Assembly (NCBI RefSeq): GCF_014805625.2
Contig: NW_023998517.1
Location: 2,339,057 to 2,403,056 of the forward strand
Source of the DNA: Glossina fuscipes
Taxonomy: Eukaryota; Arthropoda; Insecta; Diptera; Glossinidae
Length of the DNA stretch: 64,000 bases
Reading direction: 5' to 3'
Within the stretch, counting starts at the first letter, position 1; each line of letters starts with the position of its first letter. A model generated the notes under the pieces. That model saw nothing but the letters and a program-made list of their open reading frames with translations, had not been told where the DNA came from and did not search any database. The translations under genes were made by a program, and so were the position numbers. This document shows positions 1-12,827 of this stretch, one piece after another.

Positions 1-1359
1 TTCATGAGGGTGCTGCCTTAATAGAAAAATTTCTTTGATGCCCAGCTAGGGGCTACATACGTTTCGTCTTAAGGTGATTATAATCGATATCTTTTTACAT
101 TTATATACATATGGACGAGCATTGTTGTTGTTTCTACTTGTACATATGTGGGTGATATTTGTTTTGCTTATTTATTCATTTTTTTTTTTAAGAAAATCCA
201 TAATTTTCTACGCACAATTAAGTTTTATTGCAGTTTTTAATATAGTTTTCGAAGCGATTTGTGCATTTTGTTTATTATATTACTCGAAATAATAAAATTT
301 TGACGAATGTCACTTAATCGTTACGTTTTAAGTTTATTTTCATAGAAATTTGAATTTAATTTTTATCATTCAGTCTTCATCTCTATCTCTATGTTAGCGG
401 AGAGAAACAATGCGTTTACCGACCTTGCGAATCAAATATTCAATAAACAGGGGGTCCGTTTTCGCCGGTTCTCGCCCATATCGAACCTGCATTTTGGTTT
501 GATGGTTCTCGTTGTCGAAGGTTCGTAACGAGTTGATGGCACTCGGTAGCGTTATTTTTCTATAAACATACACCGACAATTTCACAAGAACATATATATG
601 TACATATGTAAAGTTATTCTAAAAAGAGAAATTTTGTAAAAAGAAAATGCCAGCACGTCAGCGTTTGCCAAAACACAACTTTTGTTTCTTAATATCTTTT
701 TATCCATATTTCTGCCGATTGCAGTTTTCTATCGAATAAAACCGCAATAATTTTTTAAATATTATTGAATGTTTGAAGTGAAGTGTGTAGGATTTTCTTC
801 TTCAAATATAGATGTAAAAAGAAATATCTTCGAATTTTGTTTTGGAAAAGACGTCAATGCATTCTCTTCATACACATACGATAATTTTTTTCTTGCTTGA
901 GCAGCACTTATACCTTTTCAATTACAAAAAAGTGATGATGTATGTTGAAAATGCTTCCCATATGCATACCTCAATGATTGGGCTAGCAAATGGGCGAACG
1001 CTAAGGCCAGAGATATATTTGAATCTTTAGCCATGCTCGCTCGCTTACCACCGAACAGGCAAGACCGTAGAAAATTGATGGCAGAAATGGTAACGGTGAC
1101 GACGCTAGACGGGTCTTCCGTTTGGAAAAAGTTTGTGCCACATATCGTTAAACACTCTTAAATATCATCAGCGTCGGCAAAAGTGGCTAAGTAGAAGTAT
1201 ATCGGCATTCTAAATTGGTATGAAAACGGCTGTGGCATTTTTTAAACCACTTCTCATATAACGGAAACTGGAGTTCGTACGACAAAAAGATATAATCTTC
1301 GATGCTTCATAATGAAAATTATATTATAATCGTAATTTAACAGAAAAAACTTAACTCTG

Positions 1360-1596
1360 CCAAATTTGGACCATCCCGGCCTATTTTTGGGACCTGCCCT
1401 ATGTAAGGATTAAACTTATTCTACATTAGGTTGCGTTTGGGTCTGCTTCCTCATGAATACACTTGAAAAATTAGCTTTATATAGAAACAAGGTACAACTG
1501 GTGTGTTCTAGAATAAAAATTAAGAATTGTATTAGACAATGTGGTGTAGGGTATTCAATCGTCTGCCTTGCCCGACTATGATGTTCTTGCTTGTTT
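1360..1596 (+). mobile_element. Miniature element relic with CTT(A/G)CTTGTT terminus
   Basis: Shares GACC-(A/T)CC-GGCCTA-TTTTT, GGGTAT-CAATCG-CTGCCTTGCCCGA and the end TTCTTGCTTGTTTT with 20680-21285 and 29790-30500. No coding capacity. Confidence 0.55.
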
Positions 1597-1741
1597 TATT
1601 ATTATTATTATTATAAATTTAGTCAGAGAATAAATTCGATGACTTTACTCTTAAAGGCTTTCGGCTTTATTAAAAAGAGATTTGAACTCACGACCATTGA
1701 GTTGTTAGTCGAGACTCTTGCCTACTCGGCCACTCAGGCAT
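1597..1741 (-). mobile_element. SINE copy S1 (tRNA-like head present)
   Basis: Minus strand: GCCTGAGTGGCCGAGTAGG (perfect box A TGGCCGAGTAG) and GGTCGTGAGTTCAAATCTC (box B), then AAAGCCGAAAGCC... and a (TAA)n tail. Slightly shorter body than S3. Its tail abuts the TTCTTGCTTGTTTT end of a miniature element. Confidence 0.8.
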
Positions 1742-2691
1742 TACTATTATCTTATATAAATATTATCATAAATATTATTACAGTTTTAAATTAAGTTAAC
1801 CAATGGTGTAGGCCTATAGAGGAGCCAGCCATTTTAAAAAAGTTGGCCACGCGCCTATCACGCGCCACCTCAATGATTATATCAAATATTCAATGGCGCT
1901 CCGAACATTGCTTAGAATCGAGCAAACTTTTTGCATTGGGAAAAAATGAAATCACTTTTCGAACAATCTAATGTGTCATAAATTGAGATTAGCTACTCAA
2001 CTCAAACACACAATTACAAAATGAGAGACCGGTGAAAATTTCCTTGTGGGGTATAATCGTTTTTCATGGTAAAGACTTTAATGCCACTGATCGGGCAAAG
2101 AAAGGAAAGACATTATGCGGAATCGGCATTTGGAAAAGTTTATGAAAGGGGCGTCGTAAACACGTTAATAGTAAACACAAATAGTAAGCAGAGAGGAAGG
2201 TACTTGAGCTTGGTATTTCTAAACACATCTGTAAACAGCTCACTATAGTGCTGATCACCTTTTATGCAGGAGCTTATAATTGGATTCTTGGTTTGACGTC
2301 GTAATGGCTTCTGAAAATCCAATTTCAGAAATTTTGAGTATACCATTTGCTCAGTTTTATAAGCAAACGACAAATGCTAGTCAATACAACTTTTTACACA
2401 CTTCTCCAAAGGAAGGAAATCTTATTTTTGAGCAGAGACGACGACTGGAACGCATGCTTATGTTGAAACTGTCTCTGCTGATTGTGATCGTAATTTTGAT
2501 GAACGTGAGATCGCATCACTCCTTTGCCTATTGAGAATAATAGTTGCGATTTTTTGAATGTTTGTATGTGCTTATGTGATGTTCACTTATTTCTTTTTTT
2601 CTTTTACAATTCGATAGATGACCTAATCATCTACCCAATAAGGTTTTCTTTTCAATTATTTTTAACGCGCAATTGCAACTTTATTGAGTAG

Positions 2692-2722
<31 letters not shown>

Positions 2723-5202
2723 CAAGCATATACAATACGACAGTTTCAGATTTCGTAACTACTTATAATCAAACAAACATATAAATATACATAATTGAGT
2801 TGTATTTTAAAAGATTTCTTTGTTGTGAACATCATCGCCTACAACTCTTGTCATGGCATAGAATTTCATTTTCTCCCAGAGAACAATAATAGAATATTAT
2901 GTTGCTTACGTAATATTCCGTATGAAAAATGAAAATTTGAATACAAATAAAAATGAAACCTTAAGAAAAAAAAAAAAAACATGTAACTTAAGATATAAAC
3001 CAGGAACCAACGAAAATGTTATGAATAACAAGTGAGCAAGAACAATGCTCCCTTAGAGGCGAATTTTGGATACTCATCATTTATATTCAAATATTCACAA
3101 GAATGAATATAAGTTACAAATAAATTAAACAAAGTCGTAATTTATAGTAACCATGGGACTGAAAAATTATTTAAATAATCCTTGAGGAATTTTTCTTTAA
3201 ATATCGGACTTTGAGGTATTTAGTAAAGTGATTCATTGATAGTGTAAAATTAACCAATTTTGTGAGAATATGCAGAGTTACCATACGCTATATATGATCG
3301 ATAGCGATAGAGATCAGAATTAGATTGATATCGTTTATATATCCAGCAACTAAGGTAATGATGAAACCAAAAGACCAATGGCCCGTTTTGGTTAATAGCT
3401 AGCTAATGGTAGCAGATATGTGACTTTTTCTGTAGTCAAGAATCGTAGAGTAAAAATGGTTCTTAACGACCTGCGAACAGGCTTTCGGTTGAGAAAAAAT
3501 TGCTTATGATGGGCGAATATTCACAATTTATCTTAAGGTCACTATAACTTTCTTACTTGGAATTAAAAAGAAGTAAATTTTTTTTTTTTTTTTTTTGGAA
3601 AGTTACGCAAAACTTTACATATGTGATGCATGTCATGTGTGCGTCTTCAAGACCGTGTATTTTTCGTGAACATTTAACCCCGTTCCTCGTTTAATTGAGT
3701 GAACCCTTAAATTCACGTAAAAATCTTTACTTATTTTTTTTTTTTTTTAAAGGAAGAAAATAAATCAAAGAAATAAGATAAAACACTTAAAACGCGAATG
3801 CGGGTAACCGCGAGATATCCGATAGGAGGATAACAATAAAAATAATAGCAGACAAGACACAATGTAACGCATAGGACAGCAAGACAATGTTACCAATATA
3901 AACTCTTGCCGTTTCTCTGCCTCTGCCTCTGCCTCTCCTTCTCTCTCTCTCCTCCAGGGATAGAAGATATCCTTTTTCCCTAATGATGCATATACATATG
4001 TGCACATATGTACACGTACATATTTAATATAAAAATTTAAAATGTTTACAACATGATGTCTACTTGCTTATCCACACAATTTACAAATTGTTGTCCTTTT
4101 ATGTTTGCGTTACCGCTTCTTATCCCGATCAAACAGCTTCGATTTATCGCAATGAACGTGATCATGACAATATATTTTTGTTTCTTATTATAATATTTTC
4201 AAAGTTACATAAACGCTGCTGTTTGATTTGAAGGGTGTCCTTAAATTTTAAAAATAAAAACTTTCCATTGAAACAAAATTTTCTTCAAGTGTCAATTTTT
4301 ATCGATAACGAATGAAAATTAAATTAATTCAAAGACCTGAGAACGTTAAGCTTTAATCATTAATATCGACGTATATACTTTTTTCTTTGGTTGCACCGCA
4401 GCTAGCCGAGAAGGTAGAAAACTATAGAAATATGAAAATAAGAGACTACGAGACTGCGATCGTACGATTTTGATGTCACTCTGGTCTAAGCGAGCAATGC
4501 ATGCTAAGATGTTCCGCCCGTTAATGAGATAGCAAGCTTAAGGGTTTTGCTATACTATAAACCCGAGTCCCGTTATATGTAAAGCTTATTCTTTGTCCCA
4601 TTAAAGCAATTACTGCAACTGATACCCCCTGTCCGATTATTGATATTTTCTCACCACTTAAGGATGCCAGCTTTGCGAATTACTAAGCATGTAATGTAAA
4701 AAAGAAAATGACCAGAGGGTAAAGTTCTTAAGGTTTAAACAAAAGATTAGCTCCTCAATAATCTCTATTGCCGTTCTTATGTAAAATTTTCGGTTATCCT
4801 TTTCGAGGTTGTCTTACTTTTTGAGAATCGCACTGGTGAATAAGACACTTGACACTTGATTGGAATAATGGTCGCCGAGTGATCAAGAGAACGATGTTAC
4901 AGGAATAATAACAAAATTAATATACCTTGAAATAATAATGAAAGCGAATGCCACGCGCCTTTGCGCCAACCAAACGAGAAATTGTATACGATTAGCAAAA
5001 TAATTTAATTGTAAGGCATTTCGGTTTTTGCTCTAGAACTTCTTAATAGCAGCAAAACGAACTCGTGCACTTGTGACAAAAAATCGATGAGTTTGCTTTT
5101 CGTTTAGGGGGACTTTGAACTTATTATGATAAAGATGAAGCTGCCTTGGATCATTTTTAAATTACCAAAAAAAAAAATACTTAACAAATTATTATACTTA
5201 AC

Positions 5203-5295
5203 CATTATTATTATTATTACTTAGAGCAAAAGAATAATTTCTAGGGCTAAAAGTAGGGCGAGTCCTAGCAAACTAAGGTTATCAGCTCTTGCTCT
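5203..5295 (-). mobile_element. SINE/LINE 3'-end copy (S4), headless
   Basis: A (TTA)n tract then AGAATAATTTCTAGGGCTAAAA, CCTAGCAAACTAAGG and TATCAGCTCTT, matching the body and tail of the SINE copies. No tRNA-like head. It lies on the same strand as, and about 250 bp 3' of, the LINE RNase H remnant, so it may be the 3' end of that LINE. Confidence 0.6.
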
Positions 5296-5551
5296 TTTCT
5301 GGTCTTAGGTATATTAGAAGATTAATTTTTTAGCAGTTTGAGTAAAATTAAATATTTTATTGACATTGAGTTCTAAAGGTATTTTCAAGATGTCCATGGG
5401 GCCAAGCATGGGGATGCTCCGCAAATTAATCTTCAAATATTAGAAAGGTGTTGGCACCCATCGTAAGATGTTGTCCACAATCGCAGACAGGAAAAGTAGA
5501 ACTCTTAAGAATCCATTGCAAATATTTTGGTCTCGTTTTTCTCGACTTGGG

Positions 5552-5990
5552 CTAAATATGTGGAGGTTCGAATAAGTGAAGTGAATAGCGAAGATGGTAG
5601 TACTGTTGATATTTTTCATCAATTTTCTCTTCAATTTTTTTCCTAATATATTTTTGAAGGTCAAAGTTTCTCATTGTGTCGGCAATAATTGAAGATGCGA
5701 ATACTGCGGATCTAGCCGCTAGGTCTGCTCGCTCATTTCTCAAAAGACCAATATGACTTCGAAACAAAAAAATTTTAGTATTGGCTTCGTGCAAGGCGAT
5801 AGTGTTGCTTATTTTATTTATAATGTTTCTGTTGAAATTTAAGGGTTTAGAGATAGTTTTTTTTTCTAGTTACAATAATAGGTGTAATTATATCGGGGGA
5901 GTCGAAACGAAATTTGGGTTGCTTTGCCAAAACAAATGCCGATTTCTTTACAGTTTACAAATATTTTATAATGAGCAGTAGAGTGATCTC
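5552..5990 (-). mobile_element. Decayed non-LTR retrotransposon (LINE), RNase H region
   Basis: The minus-strand translation contains SHIGLLRNERADLAARSA, the conserved C-terminal RNase H motif of LINEs (W-PGH-GI-GNE-AD-LA-A). Upstream in another frame is EIGICFGKATQISFRLP, like the RNase H opening (GVG-----FRLP). The frame change shows the copy is broken. Clades of LINE that carry RNase H include I, R1 and Loa; which applies here cannot be told from this piece. Confidence 0.7.
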
Positions 5991-6370
5991 ACAAGTTGTC
6001 TTTCGGCGGAAGGCTTCAATTAATGCCTTTATCTTTATTGATCGCCTGCATACGCATTCCATAAATTTTTTCTTGCTTAGAAAATAAATGTAACGTATGT
6101 GAATCAAACAAAGTTTTCTTGCACACAAGCATCACAATTATCAGCTATTAAATGTATGAAGACAATAATGCGGCTTAAATCTGAACTTGGCTGCTAGGAA
6201 AAAACGGAATGTCTTACCGAACAACCTAACAATCAACTAAAACTTATTATAATTAATGAAAAATTCAAAAGGAAGTGAAAAATTTTAAAATTTCAGATAT
6301 TCGTCCAACGGGATGAAATATTTATATTTTAAAGAACTTCTCGCTTAACATACCCAATCATCCTATTCTA

Positions 6371-6430
6371 GGCTCCATCTGTGAAGTCTCGAACCCACGA
6401 TGCCCGATGACACACGGAGTGAATAGTTAT
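6371..6430 (-). repeat. Possible second tRNA-like fragment
   Basis: Minus-strand CACTCCGTGTGTCATCGGGC followed by ATCGTGGGTTCGAGACTTC resembles an anticodon arm and box B of a tRNA-derived sequence. No box A or complete cloverleaf is evident. Confidence 0.3.
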
Positions 6431-7084
6431 TGACAGTATTTTTGTTGTTGCTGGTACGCTTGAGCTCGTCGTGAAAGTACAAAACTATTTTTTTTTATGT
6501 GTATTACTCAAGGTGCGCCACAGAAATTGGCTGAAAACGAAGCAATTCGGTCCGGTTGAGAAAGGCCTTCAATTCGCAATAAATTTTTTTATCAATAAGT
6601 TGTGGCTTACATGTGCAAGTAACAGGAATAGTTTGAGACCATCATGCTTGTTATCATGCTTGCTTACTTGATTACTCTTGTCGGATTCTCGAGAATTAAT
6701 TAAGTTATTGGAAGGAAATATAAGTTGTAGTTGAGCTTTTTTAGCGTTAATATAAATAATTAATCACGTTTGTGTGTAAATTTATAGAATTCGCTCTATG
6801 TAATAGATAAAATAGGGGGGTGTTGGGGCTGTTCGAAACTATAATTACTTAAGCGAGTGTCGATAGCTTCTTTGACCGTAAAAAATGTTCCTCTCCATAT
6901 CGTTCCGCTTACAACTAAACATTCAGGATTTGCTCGGTTCTCGACTATTTCAAGCAGAATCGTGGGCACAGACACAACCTTTTTGCAAATTTTTAATGTA
7001 GTTTTGTATGCGTTTTTAGAAATTGTACCTATTTTAAGCGCGTATCATTTATGGCAGATTTTTCGCATACTAGCGATATGGGTA

Positions 7085-7157
7085 TCAACTAAACGAACTT
7101 GGAGAGTAGAATGGTGGGTACGCCAGACTCGGCCTCCGCCGAATATAATTGTCTTAC
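7085..7157 (+). mobile_element. Terminal fragment of the miniature element family
   Basis: ACTCGGCCTCCGCCGAATATAATTG followed by TCTTACTTGTTGTT resembles the family end (self-complementary CGGC--GCCG then CTTACTTGTT). Confidence 0.45.
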
Positions 7158-7340
7158 TTGTTGTTATTATTGTTATTAACTTGCAGAAATAAATTCTAAG
7201 ACTAAAATCTTAAAGCATTAAAGTCTAAGTCTTAGAGTTATCTAACGGCTTTACGGAAAACTATACCCCAATTGAGATTTGAATCCACGACCGTTGAGTT
7301 TTTACTCGAAATCCTTTGTATACCCGGCCACTCAGGCGGT
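7158..7340 (-). mobile_element. SINE copy S2 (tRNA-like head present)
   Basis: Minus strand head CCGCCTGAGTGGCCGGGTAT, box B region GGTCGTGGATTCAAATCTC, body with TTAGTCTTAGAATTTATTTC and a degenerate (TAA/CAA)n tail. It also abuts a CTTACTTGTT terminus. Confidence 0.8.
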
Positions 7341-10300
7341 GATCCGATGATTTTTGATGACATTGACGGTGCGGGTTTATTGCACATTTCCTATGACGAT
7401 CTGCCGTTTGATTTTCAATGTGCAAACAATACCTTCTTTGAGAGTAAGGCTGCTTTTCCAACTTTTAACAATATCTGTAACCTTATCTGTAGTCAGTAAG
7501 CAAATCCATATGAGCAAATCACTTTGAGTTCTTTTATTAAGACTTACGCAATTATTAGTATTTAAATCGGTAGGACATGACACAATTACGGTATGAAAAT
7601 ACATCATCAGCACAAAATAATTCTGTTGGTAAAGACGAAAATATCAAGTTATTCTTTTTTAGAAGCCATAACAGCAAGATCTACGGTTACCAAAAGCTCG
7701 CCACATTTTCCTGATCACTTTCAATAACTTCTTCAAATGCCAGGACATGACATTGTAGAAAATTTACACTTCGTGACAATAATTGCCATGACTTTCTCAA
7801 TTAAATTTTCGAAGCAACTGCTTTACAATGTGGGCTTTGATGGACTGTACGTAGGCAAGAACGAATATTGCTTGTGGAAAATAACCATCAAAAATATTTT
7901 AAAGAAGCAATCAGATCAGTAATTAAATCCCCTTATCCCCTTCATCGGTTCATAAAAAACTTTACATCATGCTACTCGTGTAGAGGTCTGCAGTAGGGCC
8001 GCCAACTTTAAAGGGTGAAAATAAGTGACGTAAAATTATTCAAAATATTAATGTAACCCATAGCAGACGCTGTGGGTCTGTTTTATTATCCCACGCACAT
8101 CCAATAAGACGCTTTCCGTGTGTTTATCGAATGTTGTTCTAAACTACGCGATACCGGATAGATTTAGTACAAACTTTCTTAGCATAAACTCGCGAATGAG
8201 CTGAAATTATCCTTATAATAAATGGTTGAAAATGTCAACAAAAAAAAAAAAAAAAAAAAATATTTCAAAAAACATAGATCCCTCAACCGGTTATTATCAG
8301 CGACTGACACTTGGATAAATATAATCAACTTTGTTACAAAAATATTTGTCAGGATATATTGATTGCTGTTGGATAAAACTGATACCGATCTAACAACTGA
8401 TTGACAAAGTTAAAATGAAGAGAAAAGTTTCTGATTCAACTTCCAAGTATTAAAAGATTCGCTTCAAGGCAATAAGCAGAACTTACTTATTACTTTTGTT
8501 TGCAGTTTTGGGGTAAATGATTTACGAAGAAAGTAAAATGTAAAAAAAAAAAAAAAAAAAAATAAGAAAATAAAAAAATAAAAATATATTAAGTGAAATT
8601 TTATACAAAATGCAATTTTGTGCAAAGTCAACAAAAGTCACGGACACAGTTCTGTTCTGTGCTGTGCTGTTCGGTGCGGTCGTTGTTAATATTTGTATCA
8701 TATTCATGTACACATATATATGTCAGATGATGCATATATGTATGCTACATTAAATAGCACTACGCCAATACATTTGCATTAACAGTCGCTGTTACAATTA
8801 ATTTAAACGTATAGAGGTGCATCTCATACATATGTACAAAACCATTAATAAGTATTCATAATATTTTTATTTTTTATTTTTTATTTTTATTAATATGCGG
8901 GTATACGATGCGATACGGTTGAGCTTGGAGTTGTGTTTGTTTATTTTGGTTTAATAGTGACATTGCCCAAGTTGAAGGCGACATTGGAATCTGAGAATTA
9001 TACTCTTAACTAGAAGAGTTATAAAGAAGAGAAATCAAGCTACTGAACTTCATTTGAACGGTTTTTGTATAAGAACTAAATGTATACATTTACATATATA
9101 TATATATATATATATATACAAATATACAAATATACGTTAACCGTATGTTCGTATAACTGTTGCATGTTGTAGTGTATGAGAAATTTATATGACTGTCTGG
9201 CTTTTGTAGTTGAATTTGGAAGCTCGATCTTAATTCCGAAGCGGTCGAGCATTAAGTTGCGACAACTTTAGTCGCCATCAACCTTTAATACGAGTTTAAA
9301 GTTTTCCTTTTCTTATGAAGAAAAAAAATAAAATAAATATAAAAAAAGTAAAAATCAACAATAAACAATTGATTGATCCGTACAACGACTACAAGCCATG
9401 CACTCTCTCTACAAGTAAAATAAAAAAAATGAAAAAAATGTCCAACTGAGAGTTAAGAGCTTCTTTGTCGCGTGTTTTTTTTTTTTTTTTATTATTATTT
9501 TATTTTTTTTTATTATAACAGTGAATAAAAAAAAAAAAAAAAACAAAGAAAAACAAAAATGAAATATCCTGAGTAATTTGATTCCATATTTGCTTAAAAT
9601 GAACATTTCAACTTGACTTTTACATTTTGTTTGTATTTCTTGCGCGCGCGTATGTATGCCTGTATCTGCATATACATATTAATGTATGTGTGTGTGCGTG
9701 CGCCTTATTGTTTTCTTGACTAATGTATTTTTTTATTAAATTGCTTGAGTTGCTCGACACTTTTTATGTTTTGTGTTTTTGTACCTTTGTTCGGACAGTT
9801 ATGGTTAAATGTTTTTAACAACAACTACAACATCAACAACAACGATTGGCAAACATCTCGTATACGACAACTTTTATTAATGCAGTCACAGAATTTAATA
9901 GGAAATGGATTTGAAAAGTAAATTATTTGTTTCTCTTAATTTGTTTTATTGTATAGCGTTTATGTTTATTACCACCATATATGTATATTTGAAGCTGTGT
10001 AAGCATTACTAAAGTAAATGCCGTATTAAAGACGTCACAAAACAACTTTAGTTGGTTCCATGACATTACCAAAAAGAAGACGTGTGAATTTTTGCCTCCT
10101 AGCAAGCTCAATACTTTTTAGACATTGTCGTAAAGTTCAATAAAAAAAAAAACTTTTCGTTCATTACAATGGAATTATTTGTGTTCAATTTTTAAGTAAT
10201 GGATGAAAATATTTCAAAATTTGGCAATTTTCTCAAACTTTTGTTTCTATTTTCGAATCGACTAAATAAATGAACAGGCAACTGAGCTTAAAATTTAAAG

Positions 10301-10497
10301 CAATTCTGAATCTTAATCTGAATCAACAGTATATCGGAGAAACACAACTTTTATGGGTCATGAGTTAATTAATCAATTAAATATGCCGACTTCATCGACT
10401 ATATACCCATATACTCTTCAAATGTAGAGCATGTGTAATACGAAAGTAGAGGTTGCAATTGAACGACTTGACAAAATAATAAAACTAATCTCTAAAA

Positions 10498-10605
10498 TAA
10501 ATTATTTTGGCAAATACACCTTTATAATGGGAAAATTTTATAAGATAATCCGACAAGGACGGATGAACAAATCATGACGTATATATTCGTGATAACTTCT
10601 ATTAT
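10498..10605. repeat. Dispersed repeat, copy 1 (partner at 44955-45040)
   Basis: TGGCAAATACACC, CCGACAAGGACGGATGAAC and GTATATATTCGT occur in the same order as in the partner. Family not recognised. Confidence 0.55.
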
Positions 10606-11901
10606 ATTTATTATTCCATTTGTTACTTAACAATTATTCAATTATATACTGGTCCTAATTGCATGTTCTTAATATGATTATCGTTACAAAATTGAAAGCA
10701 CATATGCCTTTGCAAAGGAGCCCCTGAAGGATCGTGCACCACTTGTATTTAGTTCGCTGTATCGTATTACTTTATTGAAATCATTATTAACCACTCGCTT
10801 TTAACTTCTTCTCCTTCCTTCTTCTCGTTTTTATTTAATAAAAAAAAAGAAGTTATAAACACACAAATATTAGGCAAAGGGTGGTGTTGGTTGCTATTAG
10901 TTCATATGCGCAATTAAATATAATGAGAAAAATAATTCAACAGGCAGCGATACCTAAGATCTTCGCTTAAATATGTTATAACTGACAGGAAGAAGATGGA
11001 AAAGGCAACCCCTCTTAGCTGTTTCTTTGAAACTGGAAGGAAAACAAATGGAAAAGCCATTCATTTGGCTCTATAGACATTTTGCTTTCAAGTCATATCA
11101 ATAGGCGCACACATTTCACATAAGAGCCTTCATTCGTAAAGATGCGTCACCTATCAAAAGCGGCAAAAATGTCCCGAAAAAAATCCTGTACATAAGGGAG
11201 TGAGCTAAAGCTTCTCGTAGCAATTTTAGATGTGTACTCTTTCCAGTAGTATGGCTCAAATTTTCGTTTTTTGTCTTGTCCGAAAATATAATATACATTT
11301 GCAAATTCAATTAATTAAATGACTGAGTTCGAAATCACAGCATTTTCACTAATTACAGATTTCTGTTTTTACGAAGTGGTATATGTCAAAAGCGAAATGT
11401 ATGGTAAACAGAAAATTCGAAATGAAAATTTTGTTCCTTTACTCTAAAACTTACTGTTAGTTAAACGTTTATTCTATAAGTATATATTGTAAATCGAATG
11501 AACATTTTTTTTTTTTTTGATTCAAAAGGAGAAGGACGCAATTTTTTTATTTATTTACTGTACTTTATTATCTGTGTGCACAACTTTATGAAAATAAGAA
11601 GAGAATTTAAAGAAATGTAAATACATTTATAATAATGACATTGAATTTCTTTTTTATGCATGCATATAACTCACTGACTTGGCTAATGAGATGATGCAAG
11701 AGCAAGACCCTCTCCTTCAATGAAATGACTTTCGGCAAAATATTGTTAGGCGACAGAACTTCCACATGTACTCCTATGTGTTTATGTGTATGCATGTAAA
11801 GATTTAAATTACAACAACAACGCAATTGGCATAAAGTGTTTATCCACACATAGAGATGAAAGAGAAAGCTAAACGGAAACGTTCACACAGGCACATAAAT
11901 G

Positions 11902-11933
<32 letters not shown>

Positions 11934-12796
11934 ACACATATACATATATAAATAATGTGTACCCAACCTATGCATACACACACATATCGAATGTGTGAGT
12001 ACACTATTCAAATATCATTAAAGGCGTTGCCAGTTAACTAGACATATGCTACGCTCTCGTCATGACTGATGTATACAATGAATGTGTAAGGCGGGCCTTG
12101 AAACGTATACACAGAGAAACGCGAAAAAGCAAAACAAAAAACAGAAAAAAAAAAAAAATGAAAAAAGAATTAACAACAAAAGCAATTTCGACACAAGCGC
12201 AACGATACAACACAACAACGATAACAAAAACAAATTTCAGTTCCAATTCCAATTGTGGCATTGCGAGCAGTGGTAGAATATAGATATATATATATATATA
12301 TATATATATGCAGACAGCATATACAACATATATTGAAGACTGTGTAACAAGTCCTTAGTGTTGGTGCTCATTCGTATATGAGTTGTTGTATTTTGAAGAC
12401 AGCCAATGAAATGTTTAGCTGTCGAAAGTTTGCATCTGTAGGCATGTTTGTATATTCATATTTTGTACGTATATTGTTGTTTTTGTTGATATTATGACAG
12501 TTTGGGTAACCAGCGCTTTTATCCCTATGAAACAAAAAGAAAAAACAACGAAAAAAAAAAGGTATAAACTGTCAGGCGCGGTGAATGAACCATAGAATTA
12601 TTCAGCTGGTACGGTAATGTTAAAACGTGCAATGGATTTGTGTTATTGTTAGCATGCATTTTGATCTTTCAGTTGATTTTTAAGTTTCTTGATTTTTTTT
12701 TTCATTTGGCTCTTCACTCCGTTTCCTATCGCCTGCCACTCTCACTCTCTTTGTTCTTATCTTTCGTATTGTTAGCATGCAGACGTGTTTTTATGT

Positions 12797-12827
<31 letters not shown>
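12797..12827. repeat. (ATC)n microsatellite
   Basis: About ten ATC units. They create a false poly-His open frame. Confidence 0.9.

Larger units (their letters stand above)
1..5202. other. Gene-free 5' end of the window
   Basis: Holds the miniature element/SINE pair at 1360-1741, a (TG)n microsatellite at 2693-2719, A and T homopolymers and a lone CTTTCTTACTTGG terminus near 3550. An 84-codon open frame at 2280-2534 has no recognisable domain. Confidence 0.55.

Noticed and set aside
7085..7143. Hairpin CGGCCTCCGCCG as a transcription terminator
   Set aside because: It is part of the miniature element end, and intrinsic terminators are not used by pol II.
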